From Syntrophaceae bacterium (GTDB lineage Bacteria; Desulfobacterota; Syntrophia; Syntrophales; UBA2185): DNA of 64,000 bases. The DNA is taken from assembly GCA_003153775.1 (NCBI GenBank), contig PMBI01000046.1, forward strand, positions 1 through 64,000, read 5' to 3'. The notes under the pieces were generated by a model that saw nothing but the letters and a program-made list of their open reading frames with translations, did not search any database and was not told the DNA's origin. This document shows, in pieces, positions 41,931-51,032 of the stretch. Position numbers and translations under genes: made by a program. Numbering within the stretch: the stretch's first letter is position 1; each line of letters starts with the position of its first letter.

Positions 41931-42959
41931 ATGAGGGCCATGATACTTGCAGGCATATCCAACATCCGCGAGAACAGAACACCATTGCAACTGGTCGATA
42001 TGCCGGAGCCTGCGCCAGATGAGAAAGAAATCCTCATTAAGGTTTCCGCCTGTGGTGTCTGCCATACGGAGCTGGATGAAATCGAGGGCAGGACACCACC
42101 CCCTGCATTCCCCGTTGTTCTAGGCCACCAGGCGGTTGGCAGAGTGGCGGGAATCGGAAGAGGGGTGACGAAGTTCCGTGCGGACGAGCGGGTCGGCGTG
42201 GGCTGGATATTTTCCGCCTGCGGCCATTGCAGTGCGTGTCTCGAAGGGAATGAGAATGTCTGTCAAGAATTCAGGGCTACGGGCAGGGATGCCAACGGCG
42301 GATATGCCATGTTCATGACTGTTTCGCAGGATTTTGCGTACGCTATCCCCGACATTTTTTCCGATGTTGAAGCAGCGCCCCTGCTGTGCGCGGGCGCCAT
42401 CGGCTACCGGTCCCTGCGGCTTGCCAAGCTGAAAAATGGGCAGGGCCTGGGTCTTATGGGATTCGGGGCATCGGCACATCTTATCCTCAAGATGGTACGC
42501 CATAAATATCCGGATTCCAGGGTTTCTGTCTTTGCCCGGAGCGAGAAGGAGCAGGCATTCGCCCGGGAACTGGGGGCCGTGTGGGCGGGGCGTATGGAAG
42601 ACGAACCGCCGGAAAAACTGCATGCCATAATCGACACCACGCCGGCGTGGAAACCCGTCGTCGAGGCCATGAAGAATCTTAAAAACGGCGGCAGGCTGGT
42701 CATCAATGCCATCAGGAAAGAAGAGACCGACAAGGACAACCTTCTCAATCTTAATTACCCGACACACCTCTGGCTCGAGAAGGAAATCAAGAGTGTCGCT
42801 AACGTGGCGCGGAGAGACATCAGCGAATTCCTCCAACTGGCGTCAGAGATTCCGATCAGACCGGAGGTGCAGGAATTCGCATTGGAAGAGGCAAATGAAG
42901 CCCTCGTCGAACTCAAGGAGGCGCGGATCCGCGGGGCGAAGGTGCTCCGCATGGATTGA
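41931..42959 (+). CDS. Zn-dependent alcohol dehydrogenase
   Basis: 342 aa. Catalytic zinc motif ACGVCHTELDE and GHQAVGRVAG; structural zinc CGHCSACLEGNENVC; a nucleotide-binding loop GLMGFGASAHLILKM. The last is GFGASA rather than GxGGxG, as in AdhA-type bacterial ADHs. GGGAGG precedes ATG 41931. It is the first gene of a + strand run of alcohol- and aldehyde-oxidising enzymes up to 48471 and follows the palindromic site at 41824. It presumably oxidises a substrate alcohol with NAD(P). Confidence 0.87.
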   Translation: MRAMILAGISNIRENRTPLQLVDMPEPAPDEKEILIKVSACGVCHTELDEIEGRTPPPAFPVVLGHQAVGRVAGIGRGVTKFRADERVGVGWIFSACGHCSACLEGNENVCQEFRATGRDANGGYAMFMTVSQDFAYAIPDIFSDVEAAPLLCAGAIGYRSLRLAKLKNGQGLGLMGFGASAHLILKMVRHKYPDSRVSVFARSEKEQAFARELGAVWAGRMEDEPPEKLHAIIDTTPAWKPVVEAMKNLKNGGRLVINAIRKEETDKDNLLNLNYPTHLWLEKEIKSVANVARRDISEFLQLASEIPIRPEVQEFALEEANEALVELKEARIRGAKVLRMD

Positions 42960-43020
42960 CAAGACGAGAACATCACAAAATATTTTTGCGCTGTCTGTTC
43001 GACTGAATGTATTATCACGG

Positions 43021-43560
43021 ATGACATCAATGAAGAATTTCAGGGAAGTTGCAGCGGGGAAAAAATCGCTGAAAAAAGATTATGTGGCTGTCATGATGTG
43101 GTTTATGGGGAGGGCCATTCAAGCCGCGGCAGCAGTAGACATGGCAGCAAGAAAGGAATTCGCAGGCATGCCGGATGGATTTACCTTTGCGCTCTCTGTT
43201 ATGCCGAACGGGCCGCATATGATTATAGGGAAGGACCAGAGGGGGTTTGTCAGATACAAGGGATGGGACCCTGAAGGTAAGAAAATAGACCTGGATATGA
43301 AGATCAAAAATATCGAAGCTGCCCTGCTGCTCTTTACCTTTCAGGAGAGTACCACCCTTGCCACAGCGAGGAACCGATTGGTTGTAGACGGTGATGTGGC
43401 ACACGCATGTGCAGTCGTGCGCATCCTTGATATTGTCGAGGTCTATCTCCTTCCGAAGATCATCGCAAAGTTGGCGGTGAAGAGGTATCCGGGCTGGTCT
43501 TTCCGCAGAAAGTATCTCGGGCGGATGCTGATCTATGTCCGGAGCATATTTGGTTTATGA
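43021..43560 (+). CDS. Conserved hypothetical, SCP2-like (putative sterol-carrier-type domain)
   Basis: 179 aa from ATG 43021 (ATG 43030 is possible); the longer in-frame ORF would overlap the ADH gene by 250 bp. The region FALSVMPNGPHMIIGKDQRGFVRYKGWDPE, then LLLFTFQESTTLATARNRLVVDGDVAHACAVVRILDIVE, has the alpha/beta pattern of SCP2 lipid-transfer domains. The assignment is tentative. Its stop overlaps the next start (ATGATG), so it belongs to the operon; it could deliver hydrophobic alcohols or acids to the dehydrogenases. Confidence 0.6.
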   Translation: MTSMKNFREVAAGKKSLKKDYVAVMMWFMGRAIQAAAAVDMAARKEFAGMPDGFTFALSVMPNGPHMIIGKDQRGFVRYKGWDPEGKKIDLDMKIKNIEAALLLFTFQESTTLATARNRLVVDGDVAHACAVVRILDIVEVYLLPKIIAKLAVKRYPGWSFRRKYLGRMLIYVRSIFGL

Positions 43561-44732
43561 TGAGGTCGCCGATGTATTTGCCGGAGCGCTATGAATTCTT
43601 CTGCCCCGTGAAAATAAACTCGGGGAAGAGGGCGCTGGAACAGCTCCCTTTCGAACTGGATGCCTTGAATGCGAGAAAGCCCCTTGTGATCGCAGGAAAT
43701 GATGCCGGTGAAAAGGGCCTGGTTGGCGTAATCATCGATGCCTTCAAGGATTCGGGACTCGCTATCGGCATCCACGACGGTGTGCCATCTGCTCCTGATC
43801 TGAGATTGATCAGGGAACTGTTCAACATTTATCGTGACAGGGGCCACGATGCGCTCATTGCCATTGGCGGCGGCTCCGCGGCGGATACGGCAAAGGTGCT
43901 GAATATTGCCGTCTCCGGCAAACCGGAAGATATCGAGGGATGCGCGGGAGAGAATCTGATCAAAAAACCGCTGAAGCCTCTTATCATAGTGCCAACCACA
44001 GCGGGCACCGGCTATGAAGTGTCCAAATATGCTTTCTTCGCTGGCAGGGATTATGCCTCCCATTTCTTGATGCCCAATCTTGCAGTCATCGACCCCCGCA
44101 TGACTATCCCGGAGGACGCGGTAACGACAGCGGCCGCTGCGCTTATTGCACTGACACACGCGGCGGAGGCGTATACCGGCGCCGGCAAAAATCCTTTAGC
44201 CGACGCTTATGCTTATACCGCGATTCAGCTAATCATGGAAAATCTGGTGAATGTAATTGGAGATCAACGGGACAAGAACGGACGACTGTCCCTTGCCAAT
44301 GCCAATGCCCTGGCCGGCTGCGCCTTCTCCAACGTAGCTTTGGGTGTTGCGCATAAACTCGGAAAGGTGATGGGCGATCTATGCGGTCTCCCTCCGGGGT
44401 TGTGCATGGGGATGCTGCTTCCTCGCGTTCTTGAGAGGGAGATGTCGGAAGGCGGTTATCATATAGCGGACCTCCTGCTGCCGCTGGCGGGATTCGACAC
44501 ATATGCAAGCACGGCGGCAGACATGAAGGCCCGAAGGGCGGCGGAAATCATCCATGATTTGCTCAAGGACTTATCGGCAGCGAACGGTGGTGTCATTTCC
44601 CGGATATGGAAAGATATACAAGTATCGGAAGATACATTGCAGGATATAGCGCAGAGAGCCGGCGTTAATGAAGCGAGCTTCGACATTGACGGTTGTGCTA
44701 AAATTTTAAGAGAAGCGAGAGAAGGAAGATAG
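43557..44732 (+). CDS. Iron-ADH family protein lacking two metal ligands
   Basis: 391 aa group III (iron-type) alcohol dehydrogenase fold. The NAD-binding GGGSAADTAK (residues 105-113) and PTTAGTGYEV are intact. Of the four metal ligands expected (D, H, H, H), only H201 (ALTHAAEAY) and H266 (GVAHKLG) remain. The Asp position holds I197 and the last His position holds P280 (LPPG instead of VPHG). The paralog 12 bp downstream has all four. This copy is therefore probably not an iron/zinc alcohol dehydrogenase; it may be a structural or regulatory partner or act on another substrate. The reading frame is intact with no sign of decay. Confidence 0.85.
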   Translation: MMRSPMYLPERYEFFCPVKINSGKRALEQLPFELDALNARKPLVIAGNDAGEKGLVGVIIDAFKDSGLAIGIHDGVPSAPDLRLIRELFNIYRDRGHDALIAIGGGSAADTAKVLNIAVSGKPEDIEGCAGENLIKKPLKPLIIVPTTAGTGYEVSKYAFFAGRDYASHFLMPNLAVIDPRMTIPEDAVTTAAAALIALTHAAEAYTGAGKNPLADAYAYTAIQLIMENLVNVIGDQRDKNGRLSLANANALAGCAFSNVALGVAHKLGKVMGDLCGLPPGLCMGMLLPRVLEREMSEGGYHIADLLLPLAGFDTYASTAADMKARRAAEIIHDLLKDLSAANGGVISRIWKDIQVSEDTLQDIAQRAGVNEASFDIDGCAKILREAREGR

Positions 44733-44744
44733 CGGGAGCACACG

Positions 44745-45992
44745 ATGGACATGCCGGCATACTACGAATTTTGCTGTCGGGTTAAGATTATCTCCGGCCA
44801 TGACGTCCTGGAGCGGATCCCGGCCACTCTTGCGGAACTGACTGCACGAAGGCCGATGATCGTCACAGACAAGGGCGTAGTCGGCGCCGGGCTGATCAAC
44901 GTAGTGGTTAATGCTATTGGCGGCCGCGTTGACATCACCGCGATTGCAGACGATGTTCCCCCAGATTCAGACTTGAGGATTGTCAACAGCCTGGCACGGT
45001 TGTATCGTGAGAAAGGTTGCGATTCTCTCCTTGCCATAGGCGGCGGATCTGTCATGGATACGGCCAAGGGAATTAATATAATCGTTTCTGAAGAGGCGGA
45101 CGATCTGATGCGGTTCAGTGGCGCCAACGCCCTGAAGCGGGCATTGCGGCCGCTGATAGCGATACCAACAACAGCGGGAACGGGCTCCGAAGTCACCCTG
45201 GTGGCAGTAATCAAGGATCATGAAAAACACCTGAAAATGGCCTTTGTCAGCAATTTTCTTTTGCCGAACGCTTGTGTTGTGGATTCCCGGATGACACTCA
45301 CCCTTCCGCCGGCTGCAACCGCGGCTACGGGCATGGATGCGCTTTCACATGCAGTGGAAGCATACACCTGCCTCGCAAAAAATCCTCTGAGTGACGCCCA
45401 TGCGTTGGCGGCCACCAGACTGATCAGCGATAATCTTCTCAAGGTGACGTTGAATCCCGGTGATAAAGAGGGACGACTTGGCATGGCCAGCGCCGCGACC
45501 CTGGCGGGCATTGCCTTCGGGAACTCGATGGTCGGTATGGTGCATACTCTCGGCCATTCCGTTGGCTCTGTCTGCGGTGTTCCCCACGGGGCATGCATGG
45601 CGATTCTCCTTCCCTATGGGTTGGAGTATAACATGCATAAGAACGGCCATCTTACGGCGGAGTTGCTGTTCCCTATGGCAGGCGCTCCCGTATACGCTGC
45701 GACCCCGAAGGAAGAGAGAGCCCAAGCAGTTATCGCCCTCATCCGTCGGATGAACCAGGAACTTTATGAAGCAACGGGCGGAAGACATGCGCGCTTCTTC
45801 AAGGAGGCGCTGGATAGAGACGGAAGAGAAATGGTGCCGAAAGAGCGGCTGCCGGATATTGCCGAAACAGCCCTGAGAGACGGCTCCATCTCTTACAATC
45901 CTGAAGACCTGGATTACGACGATTTTCTCATGGTCATGGAGGCGGCCTGGGAAGGAAGGCCCCTCGATACAGGGCTGATAAGAAAGGGATAG
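44745..45992 (+). CDS. Iron-containing alcohol dehydrogenase
   Basis: 415 aa. Complete group III ADH: NAD motif GGGSVMDTAK, PTTAGTGSEV, and metal ligands D198 (TGMDALSH), H202, H267 (GMVHTLG) and H281 (GVPHG). It has a longer C-terminal region than its upstream paralog. It would oxidise primary alcohols or hydroxy acids to aldehydes with NAD. Within the operon it can supply the aldehyde substrate of the AOR encoded next. Start ATG 44745 sits 12 bp behind the paralog. Confidence 0.92.
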   Translation: MDMPAYYEFCCRVKIISGHDVLERIPATLAELTARRPMIVTDKGVVGAGLINVVVNAIGGRVDITAIADDVPPDSDLRIVNSLARLYREKGCDSLLAIGGGSVMDTAKGINIIVSEEADDLMRFSGANALKRALRPLIAIPTTAGTGSEVTLVAVIKDHEKHLKMAFVSNFLLPNACVVDSRMTLTLPPAATAATGMDALSHAVEAYTCLAKNPLSDAHALAATRLISDNLLKVTLNPGDKEGRLGMASAATLAGIAFGNSMVGMVHTLGHSVGSVCGVPHGACMAILLPYGLEYNMHKNGHLTAELLFPMAGAPVYAATPKEERAQAVIALIRRMNQELYEATGGRHARFFKEALDRDGREMVPKERLPDIAETALRDGSISYNPEDLDYDDFLMVMEAAWEGRPLDTGLIRKG

Positions 45993-46085
45993 CAAAAAAT
46001 TAGTTATCCCGGAGGCAGATGATCATTTGCCGGAAAGTCTCTTTTTCGAATTAGCGGTTAAGCGTTACTTATTAAGGAGAGCAAT

Positions 46086-48053
46086 GTGCATTTTGGATAT
46101 ACGGGGAAAATATTAACGGTGGATCTCTCCACGCGCCACATCCGCGAGGAGACTATACCCGACCGTGTTTACGAACAATATCTCTCCGGCATAGGTCTGG
46201 CTGCGTACATTCTCCATGACAGGATTCCCGCAGGCGCCGATCCCCTCGGTCCGGAAAATATCATGGGCTTTGTCTCCGGCCTTTTGACGGGGACGGGCAG
46301 TCTGTTTGCCGGCAGATGGATGGTAGTGGGGAAATCACCTCTCACTGGCGGATGGGGGGAGGCAAACTGCGGCGGCAGTTTTTCACCGGCGATCAAGCGC
46401 TGCGGCTATGACGGCATTTTTTTCACCGGAATAAGCGAGAAGCCTGTCTATCTTTATGTGAATAACGGTGGCGCGGAGCTTCGCGATGCGTCACACATAT
46501 GGGGCAGGGATACCGTAGAATCAGAGGCGATGCTGGTTTCGGAGACGAGTGCCAGTTCACGAGTTGCCGTCATAGGTCCCTCAGGAGAGAGGCTTTCTCT
46601 CATCGCAGGCATTTGCAATGACAGAGGGAGAATGGCGGCACGGTCTGGTCTCGGCGCCGTTATGGGCGCGAAGAGGCTAAAGGCGGTTGTCCTCGACGGC
46701 AAAAAAAGAATCGATGTTCATAACAGGGCTGAGATAAAGAGATTGAGTCAGATGTGTAACCGGTGGGTGCAGTTTCAACCACCTATTTTTGCAGGTCCGG
46801 TGGCTGCATATGTGGGCGCTCTCATGAGAATCTTGCCTGTGCAGATGGCCATGGACGGGATGGTCTATAAGATGCTGCTGAAAAAATGGGGCACAGGCGG
46901 CATGAACCAGATGTCTGTTGAGATGGGGGACGCTCCGGTAAAGAACTGGCGGGGCAGCAGCGTGGACTGGGGAATCAAGAAAACTCTGTCTGTAAACCCG
47001 GAGGCAATTAGAAAGTATGAAAAGGTGAAGTATCACTGCTATGCCTGTCCTCTGGGCTGCGGCGGCATATGTTCAACGAAGGGGAAAGACGGTGAGACAC
47101 ATAAGCCGGAGTATGAGACAGTCCTTTCCTTGGGCGGACTATGCATGAATGCGGACGTGGACAGCATCTTCCACCTCAATGAGATATTGAACAGGGCCGG
47201 CATGGATGCAATCTCTGCGGGCGGCACGGTGGCCTTCGCCATTGAGTGTTATGAGGCAGGCATCCTCACAAAGGAAGATACGGATGGGCTCGAATTAACA
47301 TGGGGGAATTCGGAGGCAATCGTTGCCCTCATTGAAAAAATGATCAGGCGGGAGGGCATCGGCGATGTACTGGCGGATGGTTCGAAAGTAGCCACGCGGA
47401 AAATCGGCAAGAAAGCAGGAGCAGCAGCGATGCATGCCGGCGGCCAGGAACTTCCCATGCACGACGGCAGAAATGATCCCGGTTATAATGTTCATTACTC
47501 CGTGGAAGCCGCACCCGGCAGGCATACTGTGGGCGCCCAGATGTATTATGAGATGTTCCAGCTCTGGAAGGTGGCAAAAAGGCTGCCGCGCGTGAAGCCT
47601 CTCTATTTCAAGGCCAGAAAATACATAGCTGATGAAGAGAAAGCGGTGACGGCCGCTGCCTGCAGCAAGTTTATGAATATCGCCAACTGTGCCGGGCTAT
47701 GTCTTTTTGGCGTCTTCTTAGGTGCAAAGAGGACGCCGACATTTTCTTGGTTGAATGCGGCAACAGGATGGAACAAAACGCCCGAGGAATATCTGGATAT
47801 CGGGGCGCGGATCCAGACACTGAAGCAGGCCTTCAATATCAAGCACGGCATAGATCCCAGGACGTTTCGACCGGGCGACAGGGTCATCGGGAAACCGGCG
47901 CAGACCGAAGGAGCGAACCGGGGGAGAACTGTGGACATAGAAAAATTGATAAGAGATTACTATCGGCAGTTCGGGTGGAACCCCGAGACGGGGAGACCAA
48001 CGGAAGAGGATATTGACCATTTACGAATCCGTGGCAATGAATATGGCATATAG
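46086..48053 (+). CDS. aor: Aldehyde:ferredoxin oxidoreductase (tungsten type)
   Basis: 655 aa AOR family. GTG start at 46086 preceded by AAGGAG; the ATG two bases earlier is out of frame. N-terminal domain: YTGKILTVDLSTRHI and GRWMVVGKSPLTGGWGEANCGGSF, pterin-binding. The [4Fe-4S] motif CYACPLGCGGIC is near residue 319, with CMNADVD contributing the fourth Cys. The enzyme oxidises aldehydes to acids, reducing ferredoxin, with a tungsto-bispterin cofactor in characterised members. The adjoining ferredoxin gene overlaps its end and fits as electron acceptor subunit. Confidence 0.92.
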   Translation: MHFGYTGKILTVDLSTRHIREETIPDRVYEQYLSGIGLAAYILHDRIPAGADPLGPENIMGFVSGLLTGTGSLFAGRWMVVGKSPLTGGWGEANCGGSFSPAIKRCGYDGIFFTGISEKPVYLYVNNGGAELRDASHIWGRDTVESEAMLVSETSASSRVAVIGPSGERLSLIAGICNDRGRMAARSGLGAVMGAKRLKAVVLDGKKRIDVHNRAEIKRLSQMCNRWVQFQPPIFAGPVAAYVGALMRILPVQMAMDGMVYKMLLKKWGTGGMNQMSVEMGDAPVKNWRGSSVDWGIKKTLSVNPEAIRKYEKVKYHCYACPLGCGGICSTKGKDGETHKPEYETVLSLGGLCMNADVDSIFHLNEILNRAGMDAISAGGTVAFAIECYEAGILTKEDTDGLELTWGNSEAIVALIEKMIRREGIGDVLADGSKVATRKIGKKAGAAAMHAGGQELPMHDGRNDPGYNVHYSVEAAPGRHTVGAQMYYEMFQLWKVAKRLPRVKPLYFKARKYIADEEKAVTAAACSKFMNIANCAGLCLFGVFLGAKRTPTFSWLNAATGWNKTPEEYLDIGARIQTLKQAFNIKHGIDPRTFRPGDRVIGKPAQTEGANRGRTVDIEKLIRDYYRQFGWNPETGRPTEEDIDHLRIRGNEYGI

Positions 48054-48471
48054 AATTACGGATAAATGCAATGGCTGCGGCGCTTGCATGAGGTTATGCC
48101 CGGTTGATGCAATAACGGGAAGTAAGAATGCGCTTCACGGCATCGCGAAAGATCGATGTATTGAATGCGGCGCCTGCGGGCGCATCTGTCCGAGAGAAGC
48201 AGTGAATGATCCTTTCGGCATTTCCCGTATAATGGTAAAGAAGTCTCTGTGGGAAAAACCGCATTTCGATCAAATGATCTGCGTATCCTGCAGGATCTGC
48301 ATCGATGCCTGTCCGGCTTACTGTCTGGGACTGTCTGACGCATCAACTGACGGTGATCCTCATGCTCGTCCATATATTGCGCATGAGAAGGCCTGCATCG
48401 GATGCGGTTTTTGCGCCCGGGAATGCCCCGTAGAAGCCATTACTATGGCCGTATCTCCGGGCACACAATAG
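48037..48471 (+). CDS. Polyferredoxin (four [4Fe-4S] motifs), AOR partner
   Basis: About 144 aa from ATG 48037 (ATG 48043 possible), overlapping the AOR gene by 17 bp. Four cysteine motifs: CNGCGACMRLCP, CIECGACGRICP, CVSCRICIDACP and CIGCGFCARECP, so up to four [4Fe-4S] clusters. It resembles AorA/HycB-like electron-transfer subunits. Likely accepts electrons from the AOR. A 70-bp gap then separates it from the glutaredoxin gene, with no strong terminator visible. Confidence 0.87.
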   Translation: MNMAYRITDKCNGCGACMRLCPVDAITGSKNALHGIAKDRCIECGACGRICPREAVNDPFGISRIMVKKSLWEKPHFDQMICVSCRICIDACPAYCLGLSDASTDGDPHARPYIAHEKACIGCGFCARECPVEAITMAVSPGTQ

Positions 48472-48557
48472 ATTTTCACGGAACGAATGGCTTGATAATG
48501 GATACGTGATGGTTTAATGTAGTCACATATAATGACAAAGACGAAAGGAGAACATTT

Positions 48558-48809
48558 ATGCAGCAGCCTGTCAAAATATATACGTTAAGTACGTGCAGCC
48601 ACTGCAGGTCGACGAAGAAATTGCTCGACGAATGCAACGTAAAGTACGAATTCACGGACGTGGATTTGCTTTCCGACGAGGAGAAGAAAATAATTATAGA
48701 AGATGTCAGAAAATTAAATCCGCAATGCACCTTTCCTACGATTGTCATCGGAAACAACGTCATCGTGGGATTTGACGAGACGAAGATCAGAAAGGCGCTG
48801 GGGCTGTAA
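48558..48809 (+). CDS. Glutaredoxin-family thiol-disulfide protein
   Basis: 83 aa. Active site C13-S-H-C16 (LSTCSHC), cis-Pro region CTFPTIVIG and C-terminal GFDETKIRKAL give a complete glutaredoxin fold. AAAGGAG precedes ATG 48558. Its stop overlaps the start of an FTR-type catalytic subunit (TAATG), coupling the two. This suggests that the glutaredoxin is reduced by ferredoxin through that subunit rather than by glutathione. Confidence 0.9.
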   Translation: MQQPVKIYTLSTCSHCRSTKKLLDECNVKYEFTDVDLLSDEEKKIIIEDVRKLNPQCTFPTIVIGNNVIVGFDETKIRKALGL

Positions 48810-49144
48810 TGGAAGTCAATGAGCTTTACGAGATGTTGAGGAAGATGCAGGAGCCCAAAGGCTATTTTTTTAGCAGGGATAAAGATTGGGTGCTTGAGAT
48901 CCTGAGAGGACTCCTCACAAATAAGGAGCGTTACAGCTACATGTCGTGTCCCTGCCGCCTGGCGTCACGGGACCGGGAAAAGGATAAAGACATCATCTGC
49001 CCCTGTGTCTATCGTGCTCCAGATGTGAAAGAATACGGAAGCTGCTATTGCAATCTCTATGTCTCGAAGGAATGGAACGATGATAAGATTCCGCACGTGT
49101 ATGTGCCGGAACGGCGGTCCTCGGAGAAAAACCCTATTATATAG
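48809..49144 (+). CDS. ftrB: Ferredoxin:thioredoxin reductase catalytic (beta) chain-like protein
   Basis: 111 aa. Three Cys pairs of the FTR catalytic subunit are present: CPC at 47-49, CPC at 64-66 and CYC at 79-81. These provide the [4Fe-4S] cluster and the adjacent redox disulfide; plant and cyanobacterial enzymes have CHC at the third position. No variable alpha subunit is encoded nearby, as is normal for non-photosynthetic bacteria. It is translationally coupled to the glutaredoxin gene, its presumed target. Probable role: ferredoxin-driven disulfide reduction in the anaerobic cytoplasm. Confidence 0.9.
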   Translation: MEVNELYEMLRKMQEPKGYFFSRDKDWVLEILRGLLTNKERYSYMSCPCRLASRDREKDKDIICPCVYRAPDVKEYGSCYCNLYVSKEWNDDKIPHVYVPERRSSEKNPII

Positions 49145-49521
49145 GGGGAGCCTCCACGATCTTCAAAGAAGATGATAGTTGAGCAAATGCTTGCTCCCCG
49201 ATTCACAGAAGCAACAAAAAAAGTTGCAGTTTAATGTTTATTTTGGTATGAACTTGTTCAAGTACTTGCCGGGTTAGCGGTTCTATGGGAGCCGCGAGGA
49301 AAGAACTATGAGCGGATCGTCTTTGTATACCCCGTTTTTTTTGAGGACGGGGTTTTTTATTTGTTCGAGATAAACAAGCGATCGCATGAAGTGAGGTGAT
49401 GCCGTAATATAGTATCGATTTCTGTTCTATCATTTCTTATTTTACTGTAGATATCTTACGTAAATGAGTGCTTCTATCGGTGATACTTTAAGAGTGCGTT
49501 TTTATGAAAGGAGAATGAAAA
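49145..49521. other. 377-bp intergenic stretch
   Basis: No protein gene is supported. It contains a terminator at 49329-49358 and an AT-rich 120-bp region before the transporter gene that could hold its promoter. A small stem (GCAAC/GTTGC) lies near 49210. No riboswitch consensus was recognised. Confidence 0.5.
49329..49358 (+). terminator. Rho-independent terminator
   Basis: ACCCCGT (49329-49335) pairs with ACGGGGT (49347-49353), followed by six T. It lies 185 bp beyond the ftrB-like gene and can end the operon transcript. Confidence 0.6.
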
Positions 49522-50940
49522 ATGGCAGAAAAGAAAAATGCGGACGCCGGCAAGCCGCAAGAAGGGCTTCTTGAGCGCTTCGGCCTATGGCTGGCGGCGT
49601 GGAGCGAGAAATGGTTTCCCGACGCGTGGGTATTTGCCCTTGTGGGTATTGTTATCGTTTATGTCTTTGGTCTTCTCATCGGTGAAAACCCGGTCAAACT
49701 CGCGACCGAAGGCGGCAAGGCATTCTGGATCCTGATACCCTTTACCATGCAGATGGCGTTTATTATCATCGGCGGATATGTGCTTGCCTCTACTCCCGCC
49801 GTTTACTGGGTGATCCAGAAGGTGGCCGGAATACCCAAGACGGGAAGGGGTGCCATCGCCTTTGTTGCCTTCTTGTCTCTGGTGACCTCCCTGATCTCCT
49901 GGGGGTTAAGCCTCATCTTCAGCGGCCTTTTGGTCCGCGAATTGACGAGAAGGGTTAAGGGAATGGACTACCGGGCCGCGGGAGCGGCGGCGTACCTCGG
50001 GTTGGGCGCCATCTGGGCCCTAGGTCTTTCCTCCTCGGCGCCCCTCATGATGGCCACAAAGGGGTCCATTCCGCCTAAACTCTTTGAGATCAGCGGATTG
50101 ATCCCCCTGACCCAGACGCTTTTCATCTGGGGGAATTTCTGGATGATAATCGCCCTCATTGCGGTTTCGGTACCCATTGCCTACTTCTCGGCTCCGAAGC
50201 CCGAGCGCGCCAAAACAGTGGATTACTTCAACCTGAAATTTGACCAGATCGATACGAGCATCGAGCCGCGGCAGAAACCGGGAGAGTGGCTTGAATACAG
50301 CCCTCTGCTGATTATCCTCGTAGCAGGTCTTCTTTCTTGGTACCTGATAGACCTCTTCAGCAAGGATCCAAGGGGGCCCATCGCGGCTCTGGACCTCAAT
50401 AACTACAACCTGATTTTCATCACCGTCGGTATGCTCCTGCATTGGCGCCCGAAACGGTTCCTCAAGGCTGTGGCCCAGTCGGTTCCCGCAACGGGCGGCG
50501 TTCTGATCCAGTTTCCCTTCTATGCCGTGATCTTCGGGATGATCGTCGGTACGGGGATCAACAAGTGGTTGGCCGACCTCTTTTACAGCGTCACGACCCA
50601 GGGAACCTACCCGCTTCTGGTGGCCGCTTATTCGGCCATCCTGGGTGTTTTTATTCCCTCAGGCGGAGGCAAGTGGGTCATCGAGGCGCCTTATGTCCTG
50701 CAGGCGGCAATTCAGCATAACGTGAACCTTGGATGGGTGGTGGTGATCTACAATGCAGCCGAGGCCCTGCCGAATCTGCTAAATCCATTCTGGATGCTGC
50801 CGCTTCTGGGACTGCTCCATATGAAGGCCCGGGACCTTGTCGGCTATTCAGTGCTCCAGATGTTTGTTCACATACCGCTGGTCTTCTTCCTCTGCTGGCT
50901 CTTTGCGCAGTGGATTCCCTTTGTCCCGCCCCTGAAGTGA
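49522..50940 (+). CDS. atoE: Short-chain fatty acid transporter, AtoE family
   Basis: 472 aa with about eleven transmembrane helices. AtoE/SCFA-transporter pattern: LERFGLWLAAWSEKWFPDAW, SLISWGLSLIFSGLLVREL, GLGAIWALGLSSSAPLMMAT, FIPSGGGKWVIEAPYV. It imports acetoacetate or short-chain fatty acids with protons. It neighbours CoA-transferases and acyl-CoA dehydrogenase genes, supporting uptake or export of the short or branched acids handled there. AAAGGAG precedes ATG 49522. A strong bidirectional terminator follows. Confidence 0.9.
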   Translation: MAEKKNADAGKPQEGLLERFGLWLAAWSEKWFPDAWVFALVGIVIVYVFGLLIGENPVKLATEGGKAFWILIPFTMQMAFIIIGGYVLASTPAVYWVIQKVAGIPKTGRGAIAFVAFLSLVTSLISWGLSLIFSGLLVRELTRRVKGMDYRAAGAAAYLGLGAIWALGLSSSAPLMMATKGSIPPKLFEISGLIPLTQTLFIWGNFWMIIALIAVSVPIAYFSAPKPERAKTVDYFNLKFDQIDTSIEPRQKPGEWLEYSPLLIILVAGLLSWYLIDLFSKDPRGPIAALDLNNYNLIFITVGMLLHWRPKRFLKAVAQSVPATGGVLIQFPFYAVIFGMIVGTGINKWLADLFYSVTTQGTYPLLVAAYSAILGVFIPSGGGKWVIEAPYVLQAAIQHNVNLGWVVVIYNAAEALPNLLNPFWMLPLLGLLHMKARDLVGYSVLQMFVHIPLVFFLCWLFAQWIPFVPPLK

Positions 50941-50963
50941 CGGAGCGTTATTAGAGTTGCAAT

Positions 50964-50998
50964 AAAAAGGGCGCTGCCATAAAAGCAGCGCCCTTTTT
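50964..50998. terminator. Bidirectional rho-independent terminator
   Basis: A 14-bp perfect stem (50964-50977 with 50985-50998) whose arms are A5- and T5-flanked GGGCGCTGC/GCAGCGCCC, with a 7-nt loop. It lies between the convergent ends of atoE (+) and the acyl-CoA dehydrogenase (-) and can stop both transcripts. Confidence 0.92.
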
Positions 50999-51032
50999 GT
51001 TATGAACCGATATGTTAAATAAGAATTCGGTT

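Noticed and set aside
49145-49328. Possible riboswitch or structured leader before atoE
   Set aside because: Small stems (GCGG/CCGC near 49277) exist, but no consensus of a known riboswitch class could be matched, and a terminator separates it from atoE.
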